The notes beneath the pieces are model-generated. The model was not told where the DNA came from. It was given only the letters and a program-made list of their open reading frames with translations, and did no database searches. Positions 33,399 through 40,770 of a DNA stretch of 64,000 bases are shown here, in pieces. Made by a program: the position numbers and the translations under genes. This DNA is from Sinorhizobium medicae. GTDB taxonomy: Bacteria; Pseudomonadota; Alphaproteobacteria; Rhizobiales; Rhizobiaceae. Numbering within the stretch: the stretch's first letter is position 1; every line of letters begins with the position of its first letter. The DNA is taken from the NCBI RefSeq assembly GCF_007827695.1, contig NZ_VITA01000004.1, positions 62,001-126,000 on the forward strand. The letters are read 5' to 3'.

Positions 33399-34691
33399 AT
33401 GCCCTCCCGCGACCGCCTCGAAGCCATTCTTGCCGGCCTCGACCTTCGCCGGCACGAAGAGCGCGCCTTCGTGAAACTCTATCCGGAGACGGCCCGCGCG
33501 GAAGCGGACGCCGCCGACCGGCGGCGGCGCGAGAAGCGGAGCCTCGGACTCCTCGACGGGCGGATCGTCTCCGTCAAGGACCTCTTCGACATAGCCGGCG
33601 AACCGACGCTCGCAGGCTCGATCATCCGCCGCGCAGCGCCGTCCGCAACGGCGGATGCGGCAATCGTCCGGCGTCTGCGTGCTGCCGGCGCGGTCATCAT
33701 CGGCAAGACGCATATGACGGAATTCGCCTTCACCGCGGTGGGCCTCAATCCGCATTATCCGGTGCCCGGCAATGCGACCGATCGCAGCCTCATTCCCGGG
33801 GGGTCCTCGTCGGGCGCTGCAGTCTCAGCGGCAGAGGGCACGAGCGAGATCGCCATCGGCTCGGACAGCGGCGGCTCGGTGCGCATTCCGGCTGCTCTGC
33901 AGGGCCTCGTCGGCTTCAAGCCGACCGCCCGCCGCATACCTCTGGAAGGCGCCTTCCCGCTTTCCCCCAGCCTCGATTCCATCGGCCCGCTCGCGCGCAC
34001 GGTCGCAGACTGCGCGGCGGCCGATGCGATCATGGCCGGCGAGACGCCGAGACCGCTCGAACCCGTTCCGCTCGCCGGCATGAAGCTCGGCATGCCCAAA
34101 GGCGCCCTTCTGGAAGGGCTTGCAACGGAAATCGCGGCGGCTTTCGAAAGAAGCCTGCAAGCACTCTCCCGCGCGGGTGCTAAACTCGCCGAATGCGGGA
34201 TCGACGATCTCCTCACCCGCTTCGCCGAGGCAACCGCGATCGGCTCGCTTGCCGGCCTCGAGGCAAGTCGCGTACACGCCGACTGGCTCCGGGACGAGAA
34301 TGCGCCGGTCGACATCCGCTTGAAATTCCCCCTACGCCGCCGGCTCGCCATTCCCGACAGCGCGATCCACGACCTGCTGCGGACGCGGCAAGGGCTCATG
34401 CGCGCCATGGACGAGCGGCTGAGACCCTTCGATTTCATCCTGATGCCGGCCACACCCATCCCCGCCGTCAGCATCGCCTCGGTCGAAGAGGACAGGGCCG
34501 AATACCGGCGTGTGGAAGACCTGCTGCTGCGCAACACGCAGGTCGCCAACCAGTTCGACCTGACCGCGATAACCCTGCCGATGCCAGGCATGAGCCTGCC
34601 GGCAGGGCTGATGCTCATGGGCCGCAACGGAACGGACGGAGCGCTTCTACGGCTTGCCGCCTCGGTGGAGCGATTGTTGCAGAGGGGCTGA
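33399..34691 (+). CDS. amidase-signature family protein
   Basis: 430-residue amidase of the AS family. The catalytic triad is visible: Lys near residue 58 (IVSVKDLFDIAGEPT), cis-Ser near residue 135 (IPGGSSSGAAVSAAEG) and the Ser nucleophile near residue 157 (GSDSGGSVRIPAALQG). AS enzymes hydrolyse amides such as carbamoyl or allophanate-like substrates. After a hydantoinase it could remove a carbamoyl or amide group from the ring-opened product, though this is inference. A TTG five codons earlier is in frame. The ATG at 33399 is preferred. Confidence 0.92.
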   Translation: MPSRDRLEAILAGLDLRRHEERAFVKLYPETARAEADAADRRRREKRSLGLLDGRIVSVKDLFDIAGEPTLAGSIIRRAAPSATADAAIVRRLRAAGAVIIGKTHMTEFAFTAVGLNPHYPVPGNATDRSLIPGGSSSGAAVSAAEGTSEIAIGSDSGGSVRIPAALQGLVGFKPTARRIPLEGAFPLSPSLDSIGPLARTVADCAAADAIMAGETPRPLEPVPLAGMKLGMPKGALLEGLATEIAAAFERSLQALSRAGAKLAECGIDDLLTRFAEATAIGSLAGLEASRVHADWLRDENAPVDIRLKFPLRRRLAIPDSAIHDLLRTRQGLMRAMDERLRPFDFILMPATPIPAVSIASVEEDRAEYRRVEDLLLRNTQVANQFDLTAITLPMPGMSLPAGLMLMGRNGTDGALLRLAASVERLLQRG

Positions 34692-34695
34692 CGCC

Positions 34696-34857
34696 TCAAT
34701 GCACCGATGCGCTCGACCATTCCTCTTTGAGAATACGAAATGCATCTTCGAGCGCGGCAACCAGGACATCGGTCAGCTCGCCGCCGTCATTGTTCATGAG
34801 GTACAGGGCCACGGCCGCTTCCTGCGGGTCGCTGTGGCGCTCAACATCGTCAGACAT
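34696..34857 (-). CDS. small hypothetical protein
   Basis: 53 residues, acidic, predicted helical (ELTDVLVAALEDAFRILKEEW). I recognise no family. The start at 34855-34857 is supported by AAGGAC eight bases upstream, and codon use is like the neighbours. The frame is open another 30 codons upstream but without a ribosome site. It is convergent with the amidase gene, with four bases between the stops. Confidence 0.6.
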   Translation of the reverse strand: MSDDVERHSDPQEAAVALYLMNNDGGELTDVLVAALEDAFRILKEEWSSASVH

Positions 34858-35004
34858 CGAATCGTCCTTCCTTCCGCATTCATTACGGCTGTCGGGCGAC
34901 GTTAGAAAGGCTGACTTGTGCAGAACTGGAGCAAGACCGGCTTTCATATTACGGATGGGCCAGCGGGCACCGGATATTTCGCTCGCCCTCGCCCTCCTCC
35001 CGCG

Positions 35005-35104
35005 CTACAGCAATTCCAGGAAAGGTGCGTAGCGGTTTTTCCGTCCGGAACTGAGCCAAAACAAGGGCTTAGAGAGTGTCCGGAGAAAAGCGGAAATTCT
35101 CTAG
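35005..35104 (+). repeat. intergenic palindromic repeat (ATTCCAGGAAAAGTGCG family)
   Basis: CTACAGCAATTCCAGGAAAG, GGTGCGTAGCGGTTTTTCCG, TCCGGAACTG and a distal CGGAGAAAAGCGGAAATTCT follow the same layout as the element at 33171 (first pair of arms, then GGAAAT plus CTC at the end). It is located just upstream of the next hypothetical gene. Confidence 0.65.
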
Positions 35105-35136
35105 CACCCGGCCGCGAAAGTCCTATCGGAGTCAAG

Positions 35137-35643
35137 ATGGCGAAGAAAACCAAGAGTGACGACGCCCTCTATCTGCAACGCCTCAAGGCCGAGTTCCCGG
35201 AAATCCACGCGGCGCTTGCCGCCGGCAAAATCCCGTCGCTGCGCCAGGCGCTCGTCCTCGCCGGCCTCAGGCCGGAGCGCAGCCGGTTGGAAAAACTCAA
35301 GAACTCCTGGGCGAAGGCAGGCGATGCCGAACGGGAAAGCTTCCTCACCTGGCTCGCCTCCAAAGGCGCGCTGCCCGCGCCCGCCGCCACCTTCGCGCCC
35401 AATGCCGGCCTGCAGCCCGCCAAAACGCCGATCGCCAGCGGCCGCTACCTGCTTCCCTCCACGATCGTCGAGATCAGAGCGATCATGGCCCGGCGCGGGC
35501 TGAAACCCGACGACGTCATGGCCGAACTGGGCTTCCCAACGGACGGGCGCCCGCTTGCCCGCGCGCTGACGCGCAATGCCAGTTTGAGGCTGTCGGTGAT
35601 CGCGGGGTTGGAGGATTGGCTGAGGAGGAATGCGGGGGAGTGA
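35137..35643 (+). CDS. hypothetical protein, two-part helical
   Basis: 168 residues. The N-terminal half (1-75) starts with a lysine-rich tip and is helical, reading YLQRLKAEFPEIHAALAAGK and LVLAGLRPERSRLEKLKNSW. The C-terminal half (about 100-168) has IVEIRAIMARRGLKPDDVMA and LGFPTDGRPLARALTRNASL, which looks like a small helix-turn-helix-like or DNA-binding module, but this is not certain. Start at the ATG at 35137 with TCGGAG upstream. No family recognised with confidence. Confidence 0.65.
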   Translation: MAKKTKSDDALYLQRLKAEFPEIHAALAAGKIPSLRQALVLAGLRPERSRLEKLKNSWAKAGDAERESFLTWLASKGALPAPAATFAPNAGLQPAKTPIASGRYLLPSTIVEIRAIMARRGLKPDDVMAELGFPTDGRPLARALTRNASLRLSVIAGLEDWLRRNAGE

Positions 35644-35741
35644 TCATGGCAGCCGCAACGAGCGGCAGCGAGACGGCGCCCACGAGGCACCAACTGCTAT
35701 TGCGGCACCGGAGGTAGCACCAGAGTGAATTGATGGCGCTC

Positions 35742-36398
35742 TCACTCGATTAAGAGTAGTCCCCGTTTCTTGCTCCCATCGAACGTGTCCATGGCGGCAA
35801 ACAGGCGCTCACGCTCGATCAGCCACGGTTTGTAGTCTTCATTGACGTCCAGCACGAGCACGAGGTCTTGGGCTTCCAAATACCCCGCGATGGGCGAGTG
35901 GTGACCCACGCCGGAGCCGAATATCATCTCGCGAGTGAAGTTGACGATATAGCGGCGGCCAGGGTCGTTGCTGCGTTTCATGTGCTCCAGGAACTCGTCC
36001 GCCGTGATATCGCGCACCAGCGATACCGTACGGTCCGTGTGCCTGCGGGCGACAGTTGCAAGCTCATCCAGCGTGAGACCCATGATGCAGAAGCCCGTCC
36101 AGCACATTCCGGTACCCTCCAGGACTTCGCTTTCTGTGATCTCCTCTTCGCCCAGCGAACGGAACACGTTGGCAAGGCTGGCCGGTCCGCACAGAGATCC
36201 GTTCGATTGCCATGAGATATTCGACTGGAAAGTCGCGGCAACGGGCAGTGTCCAGGCGCGCTCCATCAATTCCGGCACGCGTATCACCGAGGATCGGATC
36301 ACATCCTCGGGAACACTGGGCGGACTGGCGGCGATGAAAAGGGCGGCCGCCAGTCCGCAGAGGCCCACAACGGCACCGAGTAAGCGAAGGCGCTTCAT
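35742..36398 (-). CDS. phytochelatin synthase-like cysteine peptidase
   Basis: 218 residues. A signal peptide or anchor (LLGAVVGLCGLAAALFIAAS) is followed by a papain-like phytochelatin synthase domain. The triad is Cys70 (NGSLCGPASLANVFRSLG), His166 (GSGVGHHSPIAGY) and Asp184 (LVLDVNEDYKPW). Only the N-terminal catalytic domain is present, as in the short bacterial homologues. Bacterial relatives characterised so far (for example in Nostoc) mainly hydrolyse glutathione to gamma-Glu-Cys and make little phytochelatin. The export signal puts this one in the periplasm or membrane, where it may process glutathione-type peptides or act in metal tolerance. Confidence 0.88.
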   Translation of the reverse strand: MKRLRLLGAVVGLCGLAAALFIAASPPSVPEDVIRSSVIRVPELMERAWTLPVAATFQSNISWQSNGSLCGPASLANVFRSLGEEEITESEVLEGTGMCWTGFCIMGLTLDELATVARRHTDRTVSLVRDITADEFLEHMKRSNDPGRRYIVNFTREMIFGSGVGHHSPIAGYLEAQDLVLVLDVNEDYKPWLIERERLFAAMDTFDGSKKRGLLLIE

Positions 36399-36873
36399 CA
36401 GCGTGGCTCCCCCATCACGATCGACTTAAAATACTCCTTCTTCGTCGCGTTGGGAGTACTATCGCTTCAGGGCAGTGAGCAGTCCGGAAGGTTCAACCGA
36501 GCCACGCCCATCACGCCACATGGGTCATCCGCGGAGCGGTTCCATGTACCTGTGGAGGCACTGACCTTCGGAACGCAGGGATATCCGGCAAATTGGCGCG
36601 GCGCCTTCGTGTGCTGAACTTCGCCTGCTGGGCTTCCGCGGCCTCATGGCTCGCCGTTGCGATCCTTCACTTTCCGGATCCCAAGCTGCGCACCATAGTC
36701 ATAACCGTGGCCGGACTCGTCTAAACCTGGTGCCTTGTGACGGGTACAAAGCACCGATGATTTGGCGAGCCTCCGCCCTTGCTCCGTACGAAGCCGGAAC
36801 TCCGTTCCTCTCCTCGAGTTCTTACGATGATATTCGCTAGAGGTTCGCCGCCATCAGGAGCGCCGGGTACGAA
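36399..36873. other. 475-base spacer with a possible short membrane-protein frame
   Basis: No gene is firmly supported. On the plus strand at 36593-36724 a 43-codon frame from a TTG reads LARRLRVLNFACWASAASWL and continues with AVAILHFPDPKLRTIVITVA before stopping. It looks like a short membrane segment and keeps an open frame upstream to about 36520 without a usual start codon, so it may be the tail of a decayed gene. The rest of the spacer shows nothing recognisable. Confidence 0.35.
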
Positions 36874-37452
36874 ATGAATCCAGGAAAATGGACTCACCTG
36901 TGCATAGATATGCAACGCATGTTCGCCGAAACCACCCCCTGGCAAGTCGCCTGGATACCCAAGGTGTTCGATCAGGTTGCCGAGGTTGCGACCCGATTTC
37001 CCGATCGCACTATATTCACACGTTTCGTGCCGCCGTCCTCCCCAGAGGAGATGGCGGGCATGTGGAGGCCATACTACGAAAAGTGGCCGATGATGACGAC
37101 CAGCGAACTGGACCCCGCTTTGGTGGATCTTGTTCCGGACCTGAAAAGGTTGGTTCCGCCCGCCCGCCTTTTCGACAAGACCACTTACTCGCCTTGGACC
37201 AGCGGTCGATTACATACCGCGTTGCTTCATCAGGGTATTGGAACGCTGGTCGTAACAGGAGGCGAGACGGACATCTGTGTGCTGGCCACGACGCTCGGGG
37301 CTGTCGATCTCGGTTACAAGGTCGTCCTGCTGAAGGACGCGCTGTGGAGTACGACTGATCAAACGCACGACGCATCGCTGCAACTTCTGGGCAATCGGTT
37401 TTCAGTTCAAGTGGAGGTCATAAACACGGAAGAATGGCTGTCCTCACTTTAG
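36874..37452 (+). CDS. isochorismatase-family cysteine hydrolase
   Basis: 192 residues. The isochorismatase-like triad is complete: Asp12 (HLCIDMQRMFAE), Lys103 (ARLFDKTTYSPW) and Cys136 (VVTGGETDICVLAT), with the usual cis-peptide region TGGE. The family includes nicotinamidases, isochorismatases, and carbamoyl- or ureide-cleaving hydrolases, so the reaction cannot be set from sequence. It stands alone on the plus strand upstream of the RHH-esterase pair. The start at 36874 is the first ATG, and the ribosome site is weak (AGGAGCGCC 15 bases upstream). Confidence 0.9.
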   Translation: MNPGKWTHLCIDMQRMFAETTPWQVAWIPKVFDQVAEVATRFPDRTIFTRFVPPSSPEEMAGMWRPYYEKWPMMTTSELDPALVDLVPDLKRLVPPARLFDKTTYSPWTSGRLHTALLHQGIGTLVVTGGETDICVLATTLGAVDLGYKVVLLKDALWSTTDQTHDASLQLLGNRFSVQVEVINTEEWLSSL

Positions 37453-37549
37453 GCGACGCAACAGAAACCGCGCTGCCTGCCAGCACCAGCTCTTGCAATA
37501 AGCCGCAAGAACATCCATATGCCATCCAAGTAGATGGCAGGTGGCTGGA

Positions 37550-37963
37550 ATGAAAGACGGTCTCGTACGCGACAAGGGCGGTGAATCCGAGAAGATCACC
37601 ATCAATCTCGGTTATGTCGATCTCGGTCGCATCGACGTTCTCGTGCAGGAAGGATTCTATTCCAATCGCACCGACTTCATCCGCACGGCGATCCGCAACC
37701 AGCTCACGGCCGAGGCCGAGGCGGTCAAGCAGTCGATTGTCCGGCACACGCTGGAACTGGGCTTGCGCGAATACAGCAGAGTGGAGCTGGAATCGCTTCA
37801 GGCGGCCGGCGAAAGACTTCACATCAAGGTGGTCGGGCTTGCCCGGATCGCGTCCGACGTCACACCTGAGCTTGCTCTGGCAACGATTGAATCCATCACC
37901 GTGCTCGGCGCCCTCCAAGCCAGCACCGAGCTGAAATCAGCTCTGGCCGAACGCATCCGATAG
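37550..37963 (+). CDS. ribbon-helix-helix (CopG-type) regulator
   Basis: 137 residues. An N-terminal RHH fold (about 10-55) reads EKITINLGYVDLGRIDVLVQ and then SNRTDFIRTAIRNQLT, the standard beta-strand plus two helices. The C-terminal half has the segment VVGLARIASDVTPELALATI, found with this RHH type. It precedes the PHB-depolymerase-like gene by 30 bases in the same direction, so it probably regulates that pair. The ATG at 37550 with AGGTGG just upstream is preferred to a GTG three codons earlier. Confidence 0.82.
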   Translation: MKDGLVRDKGGESEKITINLGYVDLGRIDVLVQEGFYSNRTDFIRTAIRNQLTAEAEAVKQSIVRHTLELGLREYSRVELESLQAAGERLHIKVVGLARIASDVTPELALATIESITVLGALQASTELKSALAERIR

Positions 37964-37993
37964 AACTGCAACCGGACCAGAAAGGACAACTCC

Positions 37994-39253
37994 ATGAATG
38001 ACGATTTCGAAACGGCCATGCGCCGTGCGTTACGGTCCACGCGCGCCTTGAACATTGCCGAGGCGACAAGGGTGATCCAGGATGCGCTCGCCAGGCGATC
38101 GGTCTCCGTTACTCGCTCCTCGTCACCGGACATCACGCCACCGCCGCCAGTTCAGCGTTCTGCCCCCTTCCCGGTCGATCCGCTTGCCGAGATCGTTGAG
38201 CCAGCGACATGGTCTGAGGCCGAAGAGTCCCCCCAAAAAGTTGGCGATGGAACGTCGTCGCCAAGGTTGCGGAAGCCCTTGCGAGAAACGGTACGGATCT
38301 TGCGCGAGAGTCGGTTGGCGCGCGGCGTTTCTGGATCGCTACGCGGCGTCGGCCTGCCGGGCACGGCAAGACAGGCCCAAGAGCCCGTCATCCCGGATGG
38401 GGCACAGTTCCTGGCACGATCCTTCACCTGCCCCGCGGGTTCGCGAAGCTACAGGCTCTACGTTCCGGCGTCCGCATCCGATCGGCCGCGCGGCCTTGTA
38501 GTCATGCTCCATGGCTGCAAGCAGGATCCCGAAGATTTTGCTGCAGGAACCGGCATGAACGCGGTTGCCGAGGCACACGGTCTCATGGTTGCGTATCCCC
38601 GTCAAAGCGGTGCTGACAATGCGTCGTACTGCTGGAACTGGTTCAGGCCGGCTGACCAGATGCGCGACGCGGGAGAACCTTCGATCATTGCCGGGATCAC
38701 CAAGGAGATCATGTCGGAATCCGGCCTCGATCGCAGCCGAGTCTTCGTGGCAGGCCTATCGGCAGGGGGGGCCATGGCGGCGGTCATGGGCGAGACCTAT
38801 CCCGATCTCTATTCAGCCGCGGGAATCCATTCCGGCCTGGCCTACGGATCGGCCAACGACGTCATGTCGGCCTTCTCCGCGATGCGCGGCGACGGAGGTC
38901 TTGCATCCCGTCCGAAGCGGCTCGCTAATGGTCACCGTCTCCGGACGATCGTCTTCCAGGGAAGTGAGGATCGGACGGTCCATCCCTCCAACGCCGATCG
39001 GATCGTCGCCGCGGCAGCGCCTACCGGCCCGGGATGTGCGCTCCGTAAGGAATCCGGCCGCTCCGCGAGCGGGCGGATCTATACAAGAACCATCGTAGAG
39101 GATTCCGGGGGAAGCCCGGCGGTCGAATATTGGCTGGTGGAAGGCGCCGGCCATGCCTGGTCCGGCGGCCATCCCTCGGGGACGTATACGGATTCGCATG
39201 GTCCGGATGCCTCTCGTCAAATGGTGCGCTTCTTCCTCGATGAGCAGGAATGA
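37994..39253 (+). CDS. PHB-depolymerase-like esterase (LpqC type)
   Basis: 419-residue alpha/beta hydrolase of the extracellular PHB depolymerase/feruloyl esterase LpqC group. The oxyanion segment is GLVVMLHGCKQDPEDFAAGT near residue 165. The lipase box is VFVAGLSAGGAMAAVMGETY near residue 255. The catalytic His is in GAGHAWSGGHPSGTYTD near the C-terminus. The first about 130 residues are low-complexity and no signal peptide is obvious, so it may be intracellular despite its family name. It is paired with the RHH regulator upstream. Confidence 0.9.
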   Translation: MNDDFETAMRRALRSTRALNIAEATRVIQDALARRSVSVTRSSSPDITPPPPVQRSAPFPVDPLAEIVEPATWSEAEESPQKVGDGTSSPRLRKPLRETVRILRESRLARGVSGSLRGVGLPGTARQAQEPVIPDGAQFLARSFTCPAGSRSYRLYVPASASDRPRGLVVMLHGCKQDPEDFAAGTGMNAVAEAHGLMVAYPRQSGADNASYCWNWFRPADQMRDAGEPSIIAGITKEIMSESGLDRSRVFVAGLSAGGAMAAVMGETYPDLYSAAGIHSGLAYGSANDVMSAFSAMRGDGGLASRPKRLANGHRLRTIVFQGSEDRTVHPSNADRIVAAAAPTGPGCALRKESGRSASGRIYTRTIVEDSGGSPAVEYWLVEGAGHAWSGGHPSGTYTDSHGPDASRQMVRFFLDEQE

Positions 39254-39338
39254 AGGCGCTCTACCGCCGGACGAATGCACCCGTGCCGGTGCTGGCCCGT
39301 CAGTCATAAGGGCTTGCGACGCCACCGCAGCTTCTGCT

Positions 39339-39407
39339 TCAAGTCTTGTCGACAGCACCTTTAACTGCGTCCTTCACCTTTCCCCTGGCTTGCTGGGCAC
39401 AGCCGCA
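39339..39407 (-). pseudogene. possible CsbD-like protein tail (remnant)
   Basis: A minus-strand frame without a start reads GCAQQARGKVKDAVKGAVDK before a TGA. The alternating Lys/Ala/Gly pattern is like the C-terminus of CsbD-type stress proteins. No upstream half exists, since the frame runs into unrelated sequence. It lies in the 191-base spacer between the convergent esterase and glycoamylase-like genes. Confidence 0.3.
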
Positions 39408-39444
39408 AATCCATGTCGTGCGTGCCACCGGAGTTTCAGCTGCG

Positions 39445-40764
39445 TCATAGCCACCCGCCCGTGAACCCGGCGCGCCTCAACCCGACCACCAAAGGCTCGC
39501 ACCGACGCATAACGTTCCACAAGAGGCCGGTCCTGTAGTTTTCGATCATGAGAACAACGGGACCCTGGTCGATGCCGAAGTGATAAGGAGTCACCCACCA
39601 TCCCGTTTCGCTGCCTTCAACCGCAAAGGTCTGGTTGAAGGATGGCTTGAAGCCGTATAGGCGTGTCATCCCCATTTGCATCTGCGCAAAGTTCCAAACA
39701 GTCGGAATGACGATCTCCGGAGCGAACGGCAGGGACCCCACAACCACCCAGGGGGACACGGTGCCATCGTCCGGTCCAAAGGGCGCGCCTCGCGCGGTAT
39801 AGTCGTAGAATTCTCTTTCCACGCCATCGACTGTTCTCTTGATCCAGCCGGGACCGTCGCTTGCGGTGAAGCCCCAGCAATGCTTGCCGTAACCGGCGAA
39901 TTTCAATGGGTTTCGGATGGCGTATTGCTGCTGGACGTAGGTCGCATGGCGGCTGTTCTGGAAGTAGTCGCTATTGTGATCGCGCATGAATTCATCGCGG
40001 ATCCCACGAAAGTCGATCCACATATGCGAGAGCTGGTGGGTGAAGAGCGGCCCGGAATAAAGCAGTTCGCGTCCGTAGATGTTTCTCCATTCGTAGCTCT
40101 CGGTATAGGCGGAATAGGCGTTCGGAGGCAGCGGATGGGTCCTTGATCCCAATCCGAGAATATAGAGCAGAAGACCCTCGTCGTAACCACGCCAGCGATA
40201 GGGGATGAAGCCGCTTTCCGGTCGCCAGCCGTGGGTCAGGGTAGGCCCATGGTCACAGGCCCAGCTCCAGTCGGCCCGTTCGTAGAGCGTGTTGGCAAGC
40301 TGCCTGACCTCGACTTCATCGGCGCTGTCGCCGTCGAAATAGGCGGCTACGGTCAAGGCTCCGGCAAACAGGAAGGCCGAATCGATCGTCGAAAGCTCGC
40401 ACTGCCAGACCCTGCGGCCGGTCTCGATGTCGAGGAAATGATAGAAGAAACCCTTATAGCCAGACGCGTCGGGCTCCGGTCCCTGTGGGCAGGCCAGCAG
40501 GAATGCCAGCTTCTTTCGGGCGATCTTGGCGGCAAACTTGCGGATCATGACGCCGCGCTCGACGACCACGGGAAGCGTCGCGAGCGCCATGCCGATCGCG
40601 GCTATGCTCGCCGGAGCGTTGGGCTCGGTCTTGTCGCGAACGAGCCCGTTGTCCGGGTTGGTGCAATGGAGGTAATAGAGCAGCGTCGTGAACTGGAGCC
40701 GGCCGAGGTCCTGGTCGGTCGGCATGCGAGTGAGCTTCGGGGCGATCGATAGCATTTGTGACAT
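39445..40764 (-). CDS. GH144/glycoamylase-like (PF10091) protein
   Basis: 439-residue (alpha/alpha)6-barrel glycoside hydrolase of the glycoamylase-like family, which contains GH144 endo-beta-1,2-glucanases and the middle domain of NdvB/ChvB cyclic glucan synthases. Typical segments are LQFTTLLYYLHCTNPDNGLV, GFIPYRWRGYDEGLLLYILG with a candidate acidic catalytic residue, FTHQLSHMWIDFRGIRDEFM, and AGYGKHCWGFTASDGPGW. No signal peptide is visible, so it is probably cytoplasmic. The gene begins six bases after the GH94 stop, which indicates joint action on beta-1,2-glucan. The hydrolytic activity is inferred. Confidence 0.85.
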   Translation of the reverse strand: MSQMLSIAPKLTRMPTDQDLGRLQFTTLLYYLHCTNPDNGLVRDKTEPNAPASIAAIGMALATLPVVVERGVMIRKFAAKIARKKLAFLLACPQGPEPDASGYKGFFYHFLDIETGRRVWQCELSTIDSAFLFAGALTVAAYFDGDSADEVEVRQLANTLYERADWSWACDHGPTLTHGWRPESGFIPYRWRGYDEGLLLYILGLGSRTHPLPPNAYSAYTESYEWRNIYGRELLYSGPLFTHQLSHMWIDFRGIRDEFMRDHNSDYFQNSRHATYVQQQYAIRNPLKFAGYGKHCWGFTASDGPGWIKRTVDGVEREFYDYTARGAPFGPDDGTVSPWVVVGSLPFAPEIVIPTVWNFAQMQMGMTRLYGFKPSFNQTFAVEGSETGWWVTPYHFGIDQGPVVLMIENYRTGLLWNVMRRCEPLVVGLRRAGFTGGWL

Positions 40765-40770
40765 AGTTTT

